Shown piece after piece: positions 15,207 to 23,363 of a stretch of DNA of 64,000 bases (its first letter is position 1; every line of letters begins with the position of its first letter). Where the stretch lies: positions 124,001 through 188,000 of the forward strand of contig JAUMVO010000001.1 of NCBI GenBank assembly GCA_030530095.1, given 5' to 3'. The DNA is from Clostridiaceae bacterium (GTDB taxonomy: Bacteria; Bacillota; Clostridia; Oscillospirales; Acutalibacteraceae). The notes below the pieces were generated by a model. That model saw only the letters and a list, made by a program, of their open reading frames with translations, had not been told where the DNA came from and did no database searches. Made by a program: the position numbers and the translations under genes.

Positions 15207-16697
15207 CTATATTGTTTCAATAAACCTGTCAAACGCCTCTCTGCCCTCGGGCGTGCACTTGTAAACGCCCGCGTCCTCGAGAACTCCGACGAACACCTTG
15301 CCGACCTCGGCTTTGAGTATTTCGTCAACGTTGTCGCGGTTGATATCGGGATAATTCGGTCTGAATCCGTCAACCCAATCGGCGTGCTTTTCAAGCGTTT
15401 CGTTTGAGCGTATGTCCTTGCCCTCGACTATGTAATCGGCGAGAAGCGCAAGCTCATCCTTAAGTCTTGACGGCAGAACTGCAAGTCCCATAACCTCGAT
15501 AAGACCGATGTTTTCCTTCTTGATATGGTGATATTCCTGATGCGGGTGATAAACGCCAAGCGGGAATTCCTCGGTCGCTATATTGTTGCGAAGCGTCAGG
15601 TCAAGCTCGTAAGTATCGCCGACCTTACGAGCAATCGGCGTGATAGTATTGTGCTTTTCACCGTCAGTCTCGGCGAAGATAAACGCCGCCTCATCGGTAT
15701 AGGAGCGCCATTTGCCGAGTATGATATCGGCAAGCTCGATTATTCTCTCGGTGTCCTTGCCGCGAAGTCTGATAACCGACAAAGGCCATTTAACTATACC
15801 CGCTTCGATGTCCTCGAAGCCGCTTACGGTAAAGCGCTTTTCGATTGGCGCCTTAGCCATCGCAAAGGTGTAGTGACCGCCCTGATAGTGGTCGTGCGAA
15901 AGAATTGAACCGCCGACTATCGGCAGGTCGGCATTTGAGCCGAGGAAATAGTGGGGGAAAAGCTTAACAAAATCGAAAAGCTTTGAGAAGGTCGCTCTCT
16001 CGATTTTCATCGGCACATGCTCGCCGTTAAAGACGATACAGTGCTCGTTATAGTAAACGTAAGGGGAGTACTGGAAGCCCCACGCGGAATTGTTTATTGT
16101 AATGGGAATAACCCTGTGATTCTGACGTGCGGGGAAGTTCGCCCTGCCTGCGTAGCCTTCGCATTCCTTACAAAGCAGGCATTTCGGATAGCCGCTCTGT
16201 TTTGCGTTCTTGGCAGCCGCTATTGCCTTCGGGTCCTTTTCGGGCTTGGAAAGGTTTATCGAAAGGTCGATATCGCCGTACTGCGACGGTACAACCCAGC
16301 GTATGTCCTTAACTATTCTGTAACGGCGTATGTAGTCCGAATCGCAGCTGAGCTTATAAAAATACTCCGTTGCCTTTTCGGGGCTCTCTTTATACAGCGC
16401 GTTGAATTTTTCAATCACCTCGTGAGGCATCGGCATAAGGCACGCCATAAGCTTTGTATCAAACAAATCGCGGTAAACGATACTGTTCTCAATAATTCCC
16501 TTTTCAACCGCAAAGTCGAGAAGCTCTTTGAGCGTCTGCTCAAGATTGACGTTCTCATAGCTTTCCTGAGGCTCGTCGTACTCGTCGAGACCGAGCGTCT
16601 CAAGTATTCTGTTGGTAACGTAAACTTTGTCGCAGTCCTTAATAAGTCCGGTTTCAAGTCCGTAGCAGACAAGCTTCTTAACGCTTTCGTTTATCAT
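15207..16697 (-). CDS. galT: UDP-glucose--hexose-1-phosphate uridylyltransferase, class II
   Basis: A 496-residue GalT of the Firmicutes class II (family 2), the Leloir-pathway enzyme that exchanges UMP between UDP-glucose and galactose-1-phosphate in the cytosol. It shows the class II features: about 500 residues, CLLCKECEGYAGRANFPARQNHR, NEHCIVFNGEHVPM, and the catalytic-histidine segment SHDHYQGGHY, then GVYHPHQEYHHIKKENIGLIEVMG. AAGGGGAATAAAAC precedes the ATG. It lies 36 bases after the TVP38-type gene on the same strand and is probably cotranscribed. lacZ at 27 kb would supply galactose; galK is not in the window. Confidence 0.95.
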   Translation of the reverse strand: MINESVKKLVCYGLETGLIKDCDKVYVTNRILETLGLDEYDEPQESYENVNLEQTLKELLDFAVEKGIIENSIVYRDLFDTKLMACLMPMPHEVIEKFNALYKESPEKATEYFYKLSCDSDYIRRYRIVKDIRWVVPSQYGDIDLSINLSKPEKDPKAIAAAKNAKQSGYPKCLLCKECEGYAGRANFPARQNHRVIPITINNSAWGFQYSPYVYYNEHCIVFNGEHVPMKIERATFSKLFDFVKLFPHYFLGSNADLPIVGGSILSHDHYQGGHYTFAMAKAPIEKRFTVSGFEDIEAGIVKWPLSVIRLRGKDTERIIELADIILGKWRSYTDEAAFIFAETDGEKHNTITPIARKVGDTYELDLTLRNNIATEEFPLGVYHPHQEYHHIKKENIGLIEVMGLAVLPSRLKDELALLADYIVEGKDIRSNETLEKHADWVDGFRPNYPDINRDNVDEILKAEVGKVFVGVLEDAGVYKCTPEGREAFDRFIETI

Positions 16698-16733
16698 GTT
16701 TTATTCCCCTTTGAAATTAATAAAATCATTTTA

Positions 16734-17444
16734 TCATATTTGGTCCTGTTTTTCAACAAGCCCGCCGTTTTCGTCGCGGCTTTTCTTTTTTGATATAATC
16801 CATTTAACGAGAATTGCAACCGCCGCAACGGGCAGCAGGGCGAGAATCACGGTTATAATCAGCTTCATCGGAATAAGGTCGTAAACCTTGTCACCCAGCA
16901 GAGTAAACAGTATTACGCGCGGCGCTATACCGAGAACGGAGAGAATAAAATACTTAGGAAACGAGAACTTTACCGAGCCGAAGAACAGACTTGCAAAGTC
17001 AATGGGAAATACGGGCAGAAGTCTGACGATAAATACCGACGACTGCTTATTCTGCTGCTTTAATTCAAGCAGCTTCCTGCCGCCCTTGTTCTTTTTAAGC
17101 AGATTCTCAACATATTCTCCGCCGAGCATAATGCCGAAGAGATACGACACAATAACTTCAAGTGAAATACCGAGCATATTTACGGCAACCGCCTTAAGCG
17201 GCGAAAAAGCCATACCGACCGAAATGTATATCAGCGACGCAGGTATGACGAAAACGATGCCCTTGAGCCCGTATATTCCGACTATAGTCGCAGCCGCAGT
17301 AAGCTCGTTTTTGGACGACGCGACGAGCTGACGGATGTCGATATTCGTCAGCGTGTTGTAGTTTATCGCAACAAGCGCCGCGATAACCAAAATCACGGCG
17401 AGTTTGATTATAAGCTTTATTATTTCCTTCTTCTTTTCGTTCAA
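16734..17444 (-). CDS. TVP38/TMEM64-family membrane protein
   Basis: A 236-residue membrane protein of the TVP38/TMEM64 (SNARE-assoc, DedA-like) family. Five to six hydrophobic segments are visible. The central block GIVFVIPASLIYISVGMAFSPLKAVAVN and the re-entrant-loop region VRLLPVFPIDFASLFFGSVKFSFPKY are diagnostic. The family is linked to lipid scrambling or transport; the substrate is not known here. The TTG at 17444 is preferred because AGGAGA lies 6 bases upstream; an in-frame ATG at 17462 has no such site. It precedes galT on the same strand. Confidence 0.87.
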   Translation of the reverse strand: MNEKKKEIIKLIIKLAVILVIAALVAINYNTLTNIDIRQLVASSKNELTAAATIVGIYGLKGIVFVIPASLIYISVGMAFSPLKAVAVNMLGISLEVIVSYLFGIMLGGEYVENLLKKNKGGRKLLELKQQNKQSSVFIVRLLPVFPIDFASLFFGSVKFSFPKYFILSVLGIAPRVILFTLLGDKVYDLIPMKLIITVILALLPVAAVAILVKWIISKKKSRDENGGLVEKQDQI

Positions 17445-17502
17445 AACAATTCTCCTGTGCATACGGTAAATAACGATTTTCAGTATTCTATCACAAAAAT
17501 AA

Positions 17503-17545
17503 AAACAAAACAAGCCGAAGCATACGCCCCGGCCTGTTTTGTTGT
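17503..17545 (-). terminator. Probable terminator of the small membrane protein gene
   Basis: AAAACAAGCCG (17507-17517) faces CGGCCTGTTTT (17530-17540) with one mismatch. On the minus strand it runs into TTTTGTTTTTATTTTTG. Confidence 0.6.
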
Positions 17546-17586
17546 GTGAAAAAAGAAAGAGTGGGAAAACAAATTATGGAAAAATC

Positions 17587-17826
17587 TTATGCAACGTAAA
17601 GAGAATCGGCGTTTGCCTTTGCCGCCTGCTTTCCGCCGTTTACGAGTTTGAACTCACGGTTTTTACGCATTTCGGCAAGTCTCTTATTCTTTTTGTAAAG
17701 GCGATACCTGATAACGATAGCCTTCTTAAGCAGCTGCTCAAATTCGATCATCTGCTTTTCGTGAGCAAAACCGTATATCAGTAATACTACAAGTGCGAAC
17801 TCAACTAAAGTCTTTAACATAATCAT
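17587..17826 (-). CDS. 79-residue single-pass membrane protein, SOS-type promoter
   Basis: I do not recognise the family. Residues 4-21 (LKTLVEFALVVLLIYGFA) form one membrane helix near the N-terminus, followed by a strongly basic amphipathic stretch (KKAIVIRYRLYKKNKRLAEMRKNR) and a tail ending NADSLYVA. ATG at 17826 follows GGAGGAAAATAAA; a second ATG lies at 17820. The longer upstream start at 17868 falls inside a LexA-type box and is rejected. Its promoter is flanked by LexA-like boxes, and a second promoter further up overlaps paired NrdR-like boxes. Size, topology and control resemble SOS-induced division inhibitors such as YneA, SidA or SosA, but no sequence similarity is claimed. The C-terminal LYVA could act as a Clp degron (speculative). 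Confidence 0.7.
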   Translation of the reverse strand: MIMLKTLVEFALVVLLIYGFAHEKQMIEFEQLLKKAIVIRYRLYKKNKRLAEMRKNREFKLVNGGKQAAKANADSLYVA

Positions 17827-17862
17827 TTTATTTTCCTCCAATCGGTAACGTTCGGTGTTTGT

Positions 17863-17874
17863 GAACATTTGTTC
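17863..17874. promoter_or_regulatory. LexA-type box (GAAC-N4-GTTC)
   Basis: GAACATTTGTTC matches the Gram-positive LexA/DinR consensus exactly. On the minus strand it lies about 20 bases downstream of the -10 at 17897-17892, in the leader of the small membrane protein gene. Confidence 0.7.
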
Positions 17875-17891
17875 TTGTTGATTACAGCCTC

Positions 17892-17919
17892 ATTATAGCA
17901 GGTATTTCAGATTTGTCAA
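17892..17919 (-). promoter_or_regulatory. Promoter P1 of the small membrane protein gene
   Basis: On the minus strand, TTGACA (17919-17914), 16 bases, TATAAT (17897-17892): two perfect hexamers. A second LexA-like site, GAACATTTGTAT on the minus strand (17930-17919, one mismatch in the half-site), abuts the -35. Confidence 0.85.
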
Positions 17920-18029
17920 TACAAATGTTCGAAAAAATTCCGAGATAAGTCCAAGTATGTGGACTTTACTCACAAAAATACAAAACAAATGTTTTTCTGC
18001 AAATTATTCTGATTTTCCTGTTCATCTGC

Positions 18030-18058
18030 ATATTAACACAATATATTGTGGTTGTCAA
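18030..18058 (-). promoter_or_regulatory. Promoter P2 toward the small membrane protein gene
   Basis: On the minus strand, TTGACA (18058-18053), 17 bases, TAATAT (18035-18030). NrdR box 1 occupies the spacer and box 2 lies just upstream. A weaker plus-strand promoter toward obg (TTGTCA 18052-18057, 17 bases, TTATAG) overlaps the same bases. Confidence 0.7.
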
Positions 18059-18083
18059 TATATTTACACACAATTTATAGTGA
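18036..18083. promoter_or_regulatory. Tandem NrdR-type boxes
   Basis: ACACAATATATTGTGG (18036-18051) and ACACAATTTATAGTGA (18068-18083) match the NrdR consensus acaCwAtATaTwGtgt at 15 and 14 of 16 positions. They are 32 bp apart start to start, the spacing known for NrdR box pairs. Box 1 exactly fills the spacer of a minus-strand promoter. No ribonucleotide reductase gene is nearby. The 376 bases between the small membrane protein gene and obg hold these boxes, the LexA boxes, the promoters and nothing coding that I can see. Confidence 0.7.
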
Positions 18084-18119
18084 CGAACAAAAAAGTAGCA
18101 AAAAAATCGTCTTTTTCTA

Positions 18120-18148
18120 TTTATATATAATTAAATTTATGATAAAAT
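18120..18148 (+). promoter_or_regulatory. Candidate obg promoter
   Basis: TTTATA (18120-18125), 17 bases, TAAAAT (18143-18148). The expected start site overlaps CAACTTTTGTTC (18156-18167), a LexA-like site with one mismatch. Confidence 0.45.
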
Positions 18149-18202
18149 ATTTTGACAACTTTTGTTCGGTTTATAAAACATTTTGTTCGAAAAGGAAATA
18201 TT

Positions 18203-19474
18203 ATGTTTGTTGATAAGGCGAAAATTTTAATAAAAGCAGGTAACGGCGGCGACGGTGCAGTTGCGTTTCACCGTGAGAAATACGTTGCGGCGGGCGGTCC
18301 CGACGGCGGCGACGGCGGACGCGGCGGAAACATTGTCTTTCAGGTTGACGACAATATCTCAACCCTTGCCGATTTCCGCTATAAGCGCAAGTACAAGGCG
18401 CAAAACGGTGAGAACGGCAGAGGCTCTCACTGTAACGGCAAGAAGGCGCCCGACCTTGTTATCAGGGTTCCGAGAGGTACTGTAATACGCGAGGTTGAGA
18501 GCGGCGTCGTTATGGCCGATATGTCTTCGGACGAGCCGTTTATTGCTGCCAAGGGCGGCAAGGGCGGCTGGGGCAACTGCCACTTTGCGACGAGCACGCG
18601 TCAGACTCCGCGCTTTGCGAAATCAGGCGCACCCGGCGAGGAGTGGGAGGTCACTCTTGAATTGAAGCTTATAGCCGATGTCGGACTTTTGGGCTTCCCA
18701 AATGTCGGTAAGTCTTCGCTTCTCTCCGTTGTCAGCGAGGCGAAGCCTATAATAGGCGACTACCACTTTACTACCATAATTCCCGTTCTCGGCGTTGTTT
18801 CAATGGGCCCCGAAAACAGCTTTGTAATGGCTGACATTCCCGGTCTTATCGAGGGCGCGGCAGAGGGTATAGGTCTGGGCCACGAATTCCTGCGTCACGT
18901 CGAGCGTTGCCGTATGCTCGTTCATATAGTTGACGTTGCGGGCAGCGAGGGCAGGGATCCCATAGATGACTTTGAAAAGATTAATTCCGAGCTTGAACGA
19001 TTCAATCCCGACCTGGCAAAATGTCCTCAGATTGTCGCGGGCAACAAAATTGACCTCGCGACCGATGAACAGCTGAAAACCTTCCGCGATTACATAACCG
19101 GTAAGGGCTATGAGTATTACGAAATATGCGCTCCGATAAAGCACAACACTAAGGAGCTTATAAACGCGGTGGCGGCAAAGCTTGCCGAGCTTCCGCCCGT
19201 AAAGCGTTACGAAGCCGAGGAAATACCGCAGGAAATCCTGCTGCAGAAAAAGAATAACGGCTTCAGGGTTACGGTTGAGGACGGCGTATATATTGTCGAG
19301 GCTGAATGGCTTAACAAGATTCTTATGAAGACCGATCCCGACGACTACGAGTCGCTTCAGTATTTCCAGAACGTCCTGCAGTCCACGGGCATCATTGACG
19401 AGCTTATAAAGCAGGGCATTCACGAGGGCGATACAGTGTCAATTTATGACCTTGAATTCGACTATATTCCGTAA
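18203..19474 (+). CDS. obg: Obg/CgtA GTPase
   Basis: A 423-residue ribosome-assembly and stress GTPase. The glycine-rich Obg fold spans residues 1-158 (KAGNGGDGAVAFHREKYV, GGPDGGDGGRGGN). The G domain follows with G1 GFPNVGKSS, G3 DIPGLIEGA and G4 NKID. A C-terminal OCT domain (about 345-423) is present, as in Firmicutes Obg. The ATG at 18203 opens the conserved MFVDKAKI and follows AAAGGAA; the upstream ATG would add an unsupported leader. The upstream region has LexA-like and NrdR-like sites. A palindromic repeat begins 5 bases after its stop codon. Confidence 0.95.
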   Translation: MFVDKAKILIKAGNGGDGAVAFHREKYVAAGGPDGGDGGRGGNIVFQVDDNISTLADFRYKRKYKAQNGENGRGSHCNGKKAPDLVIRVPRGTVIREVESGVVMADMSSDEPFIAAKGGKGGWGNCHFATSTRQTPRFAKSGAPGEEWEVTLELKLIADVGLLGFPNVGKSSLLSVVSEAKPIIGDYHFTTIIPVLGVVSMGPENSFVMADIPGLIEGAAEGIGLGHEFLRHVERCRMLVHIVDVAGSEGRDPIDDFEKINSELERFNPDLAKCPQIVAGNKIDLATDEQLKTFRDYITGKGYEYYEICAPIKHNTKELINAVAAKLAELPPVKRYEAEEIPQEILLQKKNNGFRVTVEDGVYIVEAEWLNKILMKTDPDDYESLQYFQNVLQSTGIIDELIKQGIHEGDTVSIYDLEFDYIP

Positions 19475-19478
19475 ACAG

Positions 19479-19527
19479 CCTCCCTTGTCAAAGGGAGGGG
19501 GACCGCCGAAAGGCGGTGGAGGGATTC
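19479..19527 (+). repeat. Interspersed palindromic repeat, unit C, carrying the mrnC ribosome site
   Basis: CCTCCCTTGTCAAAGGGAGG forms one hairpin and ACCGCCG-aa-AGGCGGT a second, ending GGAGGGATTC. It is almost identical to unit B. It fills nearly all of the obg-mrnC gap. Its tail GGAGGG (19518-19523) sits 8 bases before the mrnC ATG and is the only plausible ribosome site for that gene. Confidence 0.85.
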
Positions 19528-19531
19528 AATA

Positions 19532-19903
19532 ATGAACAATCCTAATTCATACAACTCTCTGACTCTTGCGTTTCTGGGTGATGCGGTGTATTCGCTTATG
19601 GTGCGTGAAAGGCTTGTAAAAAGCTCATCGCTTCCCGCGGGCAAGCTTCACAAACTTTCTGCCGACAGCGTAAATGCGCTGGCTCAGAGCGAGGCAGTCA
19701 AGAAAATTCTTCCGCTTCTCACAGAAGAGGAAAACGACGTTTTCCGCCGCGGCAGGAATGCTCATCCCCACCACACGCCGAAGAATCAGTCCAGCGGCGA
19801 TTACCACTACGCGACGGGACTTGAAGCGCTTTTCGGCTGGCTTTATCTGGAAGGCAAAACCGACAGACTTAACGAACTGTTTGAAATAATTAACGAGGAA
19901 TAA
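19532..19903 (+). CDS. mrnC: Mini-ribonuclease 3
   Basis: A 123-residue Mini-III RNase, a single RNase III catalytic domain without the dsRNA-binding domain, which matures 23S rRNA in Firmicutes. The signature [17 protein letters not shown] sits at residues 11-27, [15 protein letters not shown] at about 71-85, and [16 protein letters not shown] near the C-terminus supplies the second acidic cluster. It lies between obg and lepA. Its ribosome site is provided by the tail of a dispersed repeat, so translation could depend on folding of that repeat. Confidence 0.93.
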   Translation: MNNPNSYNSLTLAFLGDAVYSLMVRERLVKSSSLPAGKLHKLSADSVNALAQSEAVKKILPLLTEEENDVFRRGRNAHPHHTPKNQSSGDYHYATGLEALFGWLYLEGKTDRLNELFEIINEE

Positions 19904-19908
19904 ACACT

Positions 19909-21717
19909 ATGTCCGACAAGAAAGAAAACATACGCAATTTCTCAATAATCGCCCATATCGACCACGGCAAGTCCACACTTGCCGACCGTCTTCTTGAGCT
20001 GACCGACTCTGTCGCAATCCGCGATATGGAGGAGCAGCTCTTAGACAATATGGATCTTGAACGCGAGAGGGGAATTACGATTAAGGCGCATGCCGTAAAG
20101 CTCGACTACAAGGCTAATGACGGCAAGACCTATGAACTTAATCTTATAGACACTCCCGGCCACGTCGACTTCAACTACGAGGTTTCGAGAAGCCTTGCCG
20201 CATGCGAGGGCGCGGTGCTTATAGTTGACGCGTCGCAGGGCATTGAGGCTCAGACGCTTGCAAACACCTATCTTGCGCTTGACCACAATCTTGAAATCGT
20301 ACCCGTTATCAATAAAATCGACCTTCCTGCCGCCGATCCAGAGCGTGTTGCGCAGGAGGTAGAGGACGTTATCGGCATTCCCTGCCTCGAAGCGCCGAGA
20401 GTATCGGCCAAGACGGGCGAGAATGTCGGCGCGGTGCTCGAGGAAATCGTAAAGCTGGTTCCCCCGCCCGAAAATCACGACGACAAGCCGCTGAGGGCGC
20501 TGATATTCGACTCGATTTACGACAGCTACCGCGGAGTTATAGTTTACGTGCGCGTAATGGACGGCTCAATCAAACCCGGCGACACTATGAGAATGATGGC
20601 GACGGGCGCAGAGTTCAACGTAGTCGAAACGGGATATATGCGTGCGACTTCGCTCGAGCCGTGCAAATGCCTCTCGTCGGGCGAGGTAGGCTATATCACC
20701 GCTTCAATCAAGACCGTTTCCGACGCGAGAGTCGGCGACACGGTTACGACGGCCGAGAATCCCGCAAGCGAGCCTCTGCCGGGATACCGAAAGGTTAATC
20801 CGATGGTATTCTGCGGTATTTATCCCGCCGACGGCGCTGACTACGAAAATCTCCGCGACGCGCTTGAAAAGCTTCAGCTTAACGATGCCGCGCTGTCCTA
20901 CGAGCCCGAAACCTCGGGCGCGCTGGGCTTCGGTTTCCGCTGCGGATTTCTGGGACTTTTACATCTTGAAATAATTCAGGAACGTCTTGAAAGAGAATAT
21001 AATCTCGACCTCGTTACTACAATTCCGAGCGTTATTTATAAAATACATCTGACCGACAAATCGGTCGTTGAAATCGACAATCCCTGCAATTATCCCGACC
21101 CCGCGACGGTCGATTTTGCCGAGGAGCCCGTAGTTGAATCGCATATCTATTCGCCGCCCGAATACGTCGGCGCAATAATGGATTTGTGTCAGGACCGACG
21201 CGGTAACTATGAGGGTATGACATACCTTGACGCGGACCGCGTTGACCTTAAATACACGCTTCCGCTCAACGAGATTATCTACGACTTTTTTGACGTGCTT
21301 AAGTCGAGAACGCGCGGTTACGCTTCGTTTGACTATGAAATGAAGGGCTATCAGAAGGCTACGCTCGTCAAGCTTGACGTGCTTCTCAACGGCGATATGA
21401 TTGATGCGCTTTCGTTCATTATTCACTCCGAGAAGGCTTATCCGAGAGCCAGACGTATAGCCGAAAGACTTAAGGAAAATATTCCGCGTCAGATGTTCGA
21501 AATCCCGATTCAGATTGCAATCGGCGGCAAGGTAATTGCCCGTGAGACCGTCAAGGCTATGCGTAAGGACGTTCTTGCAAAGTGCTACGGCGGCGACATC
21601 ACGCGTAAGAAGAAGCTGCTTGAAAAGCAGAAGGAAGGCAAGAAGAGAATGCGCCAGTTCGGTACCGTCGAGGTGCCGCAGGAGGCGTTTATGGCGGTGC
21701 TTAAATTAGATGACTGA
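19909..21717 (+). CDS. lepA: Elongation factor 4 (LepA)
   Basis: A 602-residue translational GTPase. It has G1 [16 protein letters not shown], switch [16 protein letters not shown] and G4 NKID, then domain II, an EF-G-like domain III and V, and the LepA-specific C-terminal domain ([35 protein letters not shown]). It is the usual length for the family. It lies 5 bases after mrnC and overlaps the next gene by 8 bases, so it belongs to the obg-hemW transcription unit. Confidence 0.97.
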   Translation: MSDKKENIRNFSIIAHIDHGKSTLADRLLELTDSVAIRDMEEQLLDNMDLERERGITIKAHAVKLDYKANDGKTYELNLIDTPGHVDFNYEVSRSLAACEGAVLIVDASQGIEAQTLANTYLALDHNLEIVPVINKIDLPAADPERVAQEVEDVIGIPCLEAPRVSAKTGENVGAVLEEIVKLVPPPENHDDKPLRALIFDSIYDSYRGVIVYVRVMDGSIKPGDTMRMMATGAEFNVVETGYMRATSLEPCKCLSSGEVGYITASIKTVSDARVGDTVTTAENPASEPLPGYRKVNPMVFCGIYPADGADYENLRDALEKLQLNDAALSYEPETSGALGFGFRCGFLGLLHLEIIQERLEREYNLDLVTTIPSVIYKIHLTDKSVVEIDNPCNYPDPATVDFAEEPVVESHIYSPPEYVGAIMDLCQDRRGNYEGMTYLDADRVDLKYTLPLNEIIYDFFDVLKSRTRGYASFDYEMKGYQKATLVKLDVLLNGDMIDALSFIIHSEKAYPRARRIAERLKENIPRQMFEIPIQIAIGGKVIARETVKAMRKDVLAKCYGGDITRKKKLLEKQKEGKKRMRQFGTVEVPQEAFMAVLKLDD

Positions 21718-22198
21718 CAGAGAAAAGATACTCTCACGGCTTGACGAACTGAATATTAAATACGAGCTGACCGAACATAAGGCTTTATTTTCAATGGATG
21801 AATATGATGAAGCAGGCATAAATGACAATGACGAAATCTGCAAGAATCTTTTTCTTCGCGATTACAAGGGCAACCGTCATATGCTCGTCGTGCTCAGAGG
21901 CTCAAAGAACGCCGATTTAGTGCTTATACGCGGTGAAATCAATTCCTCACGTCTTTCCTTTGCGTCCGACGAGAGAATGAAAAAGCACCTCAACGTCACC
22001 GCTGGTTCGGTTTCGCCGCTCGGCATAATCAACGACGTAAACGACGCCGTCGAGGTATATTTTGACCGCGACCTGAAGGACGACGTAAGGCTCGGCTTTC
22101 ATCCCAACGACAATACGGCTACGGTGTTTATGAGCTTTGCCGATATTAACCGCTATATTGAAAGCACGGGCCACAGAGTCAGCTTTATAAATGTCTGA
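21710..22198 (+). CDS. YbaK/ProX-type aminoacyl-tRNA deacylase
   Basis: A 162-residue protein of the YbaK/aminoacyl-tRNA editing fold, similar in length and pattern to PrdX/ProXp-ala proteins that clear mischarged Ala-tRNA(Pro) (the N-terminal region [16 protein letters not shown], then [18 protein letters not shown] and [19 protein letters not shown]). The substrate is inferred from family only. The ATG lies inside the end of lepA (8-base overlap), implying translational coupling, and its stop overlaps the start of hemW. Confidence 0.85.
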   Translation: MTDREKILSRLDELNIKYELTEHKALFSMDEYDEAGINDNDEICKNLFLRDYKGNRHMLVVLRGSKNADLVLIRGEINSSRLSFASDERMKKHLNVTAGSVSPLGIINDVNDAVEVYFDRDLKDDVRLGFHPNDNTATVFMSFADINRYIESTGHRVSFINV

Positions 22199-23363
22199 TA
22201 TGAACAACATAGGAATTTATATTCACATTCCGTTCTGCGCTTCAAAATGTCCGTACTGTGATTTTTATTCGTTTCGTTCGGATGAAGCAACGAGGGCAAA
22301 ATACGCCGCGGCGGTAATCAGAGAACTGCATTCAGCCGCCGAAAAATACGGGAGAACTGCCGACACGCTGTATCTGGGCGGCGGCACTCCGTCGCTGCTC
22401 GGCGGGGATATACTTGCCGATATTATCGAAGCTGCGAAGCGGGATTTCCGTATTGACAGCGGAGCCGAAATTACCGTGGAGTGCAATCCGCACTCGCTTG
22501 AGAACGGTATATTCGAAAAGCTGAAAGCTGCAGGTGTCAACCGCATTTCCTTAGGTTTGCAGTCGGCAAATGACTCGGAACGCAAACGCTTAGGCAGACG
22601 CGCCGACAGAAGCGAAATTGAAAGCGTTATTAAAAGCATAAAATCAGCGGGAATTGACAATATATCGCTTGACGTTATGCTCGGCATTCCCGACAGCACT
22701 CGGGAAAGCCTTAAATCCACGCTTGACTTCTGCATTTCGCAGGACGTAAGCCACATAAGCGGATATATACTCAAAATCGAGGAAGGAACGCCCTTTGAAA
22801 GAATGCAGGAAACGCTCAGTCTTCCCGATGACGACGCTGTCAGCGATATGTATCTGTTTATGTGCGATTATCTTGACAGTCACGGCTACAAGCAGTATGA
22901 GATTTCAAACTTTGCAAAACTCGGTTTTGAAAGCCGTCACAATCTTAAATATTGGAACTGTGAGGAATATCTCGGCATAGGCGCGGCGGCTCATTCGTTT
23001 ATTGACGGTAAACGCTTTTACTACCCGAGAAGCGCCGAGGGCTTCATTAACGGAATTTCACCCGAAGCCGACGGCGAAGGCGGGGATTTGGGCGAGTACG
23101 CGATGCTCCGTTTACGCCTTACCGACGGTCTTGACGAAGGAGAGCTTAAGAAAAAATTTGGCATTTCAATCCCCGATAATATGCGTAAAAAAGCCGAAAA
23201 ATACGCCACCGACGGTTATCTCGTCAGCGACGGGCAGGGAATACGCCTGACCCGAAAGGGTTTCCTCGTTTCCAATACAATAATTTCCGAGTTGATATAT
23301 TTATGTTTTTGTGTTAAAATACTAAAAATCCAAACGAAAGAAGGTGGACAGTGTGCCCATTAA
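22191..23363 (+). CDS. hemW: HemW-type radical SAM protein
   Basis: A 390-residue radical SAM enzyme of the HemW (formerly oxygen-independent coproporphyrinogen oxidase-like) family, thought to bind and insert haem. The cluster motif is C16-x3-C20-x2-C23 within [11 protein letters not shown], followed by GGGTPSLL and [19 protein letters not shown], the last being HemW-typical. The final 20 or so residues overrun the usual end ([17 protein letters not shown]) and contain the metA promoter. Start at 22191 or the ATG at 22200; the gene overlaps the YbaK gene by 8 bases. Confidence 0.92.
   Translation: MSDMNNIGIYIHIPFCASKCPYCDFYSFRSDEATRAKYAAAVIRELHSAAEKYGRTADTLYLGGGTPSLLGGDILADIIEAAKRDFRIDSGAEITVECNPHSLENGIFEKLKAAGVNRISLGLQSANDSERKRLGRRADRSEIESVIKSIKSAGIDNISLDVMLGIPDSTRESLKSTLDFCISQDVSHISGYILKIEEGTPFERMQETLSLPDDDAVSDMYLFMCDYLDSHGYKQYEISNFAKLGFESRHNLKYWNCEEYLGIGAAAHSFIDGKRFYYPRSAEGFINGISPEADGEGGDLGEYAMLRLRLTDGLDEGELKKKFGISIPDNMRKKAEKYATDGYLVSDGQGIRLTRKGFLVSNTIISELIYLCFCVKILKIQTKEGGQCAH
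23292..23320 (+). promoter_or_regulatory. metA promoter inside the 3' end of hemW
   Basis: TTGATA (23292-23297), 17 bases, TAAAAT (23315-23320), 32 bases before the metA start. No T-box or SAM riboswitch fits in the short leader. Confidence 0.75.

Noticed and set aside
16017-16793. 258-codon plus-strand frame opposite galT
   Set aside because: It is a shadow of galT and the TVP38 gene; no ribosome site, no family pattern, and the minus-strand proteins are clear.
17824-17868. Upstream start for the small membrane protein
   Set aside because: That ATG falls within the LexA-type box downstream of the promoter and lacks a ribosome site; the ATG at 17826 has GGAGG.
17941-17980. AAGTCCA/TGGACTT hairpin as an attenuator before the small gene
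   Set aside because: Short 7-bp stem without a T tract directly after it; cannot be separated from chance.
18156-18190. LexA boxes directly before obg
   Set aside because: CAACTTTTGTTC has one mismatch and the second TTTTGTTCG site has two; too weak to list as operators, though noted under the obg promoter.
23292-23352. SAM riboswitch or T-box before metA
   Set aside because: Only about 30 bases separate the -10 from the start codon, too short for either.
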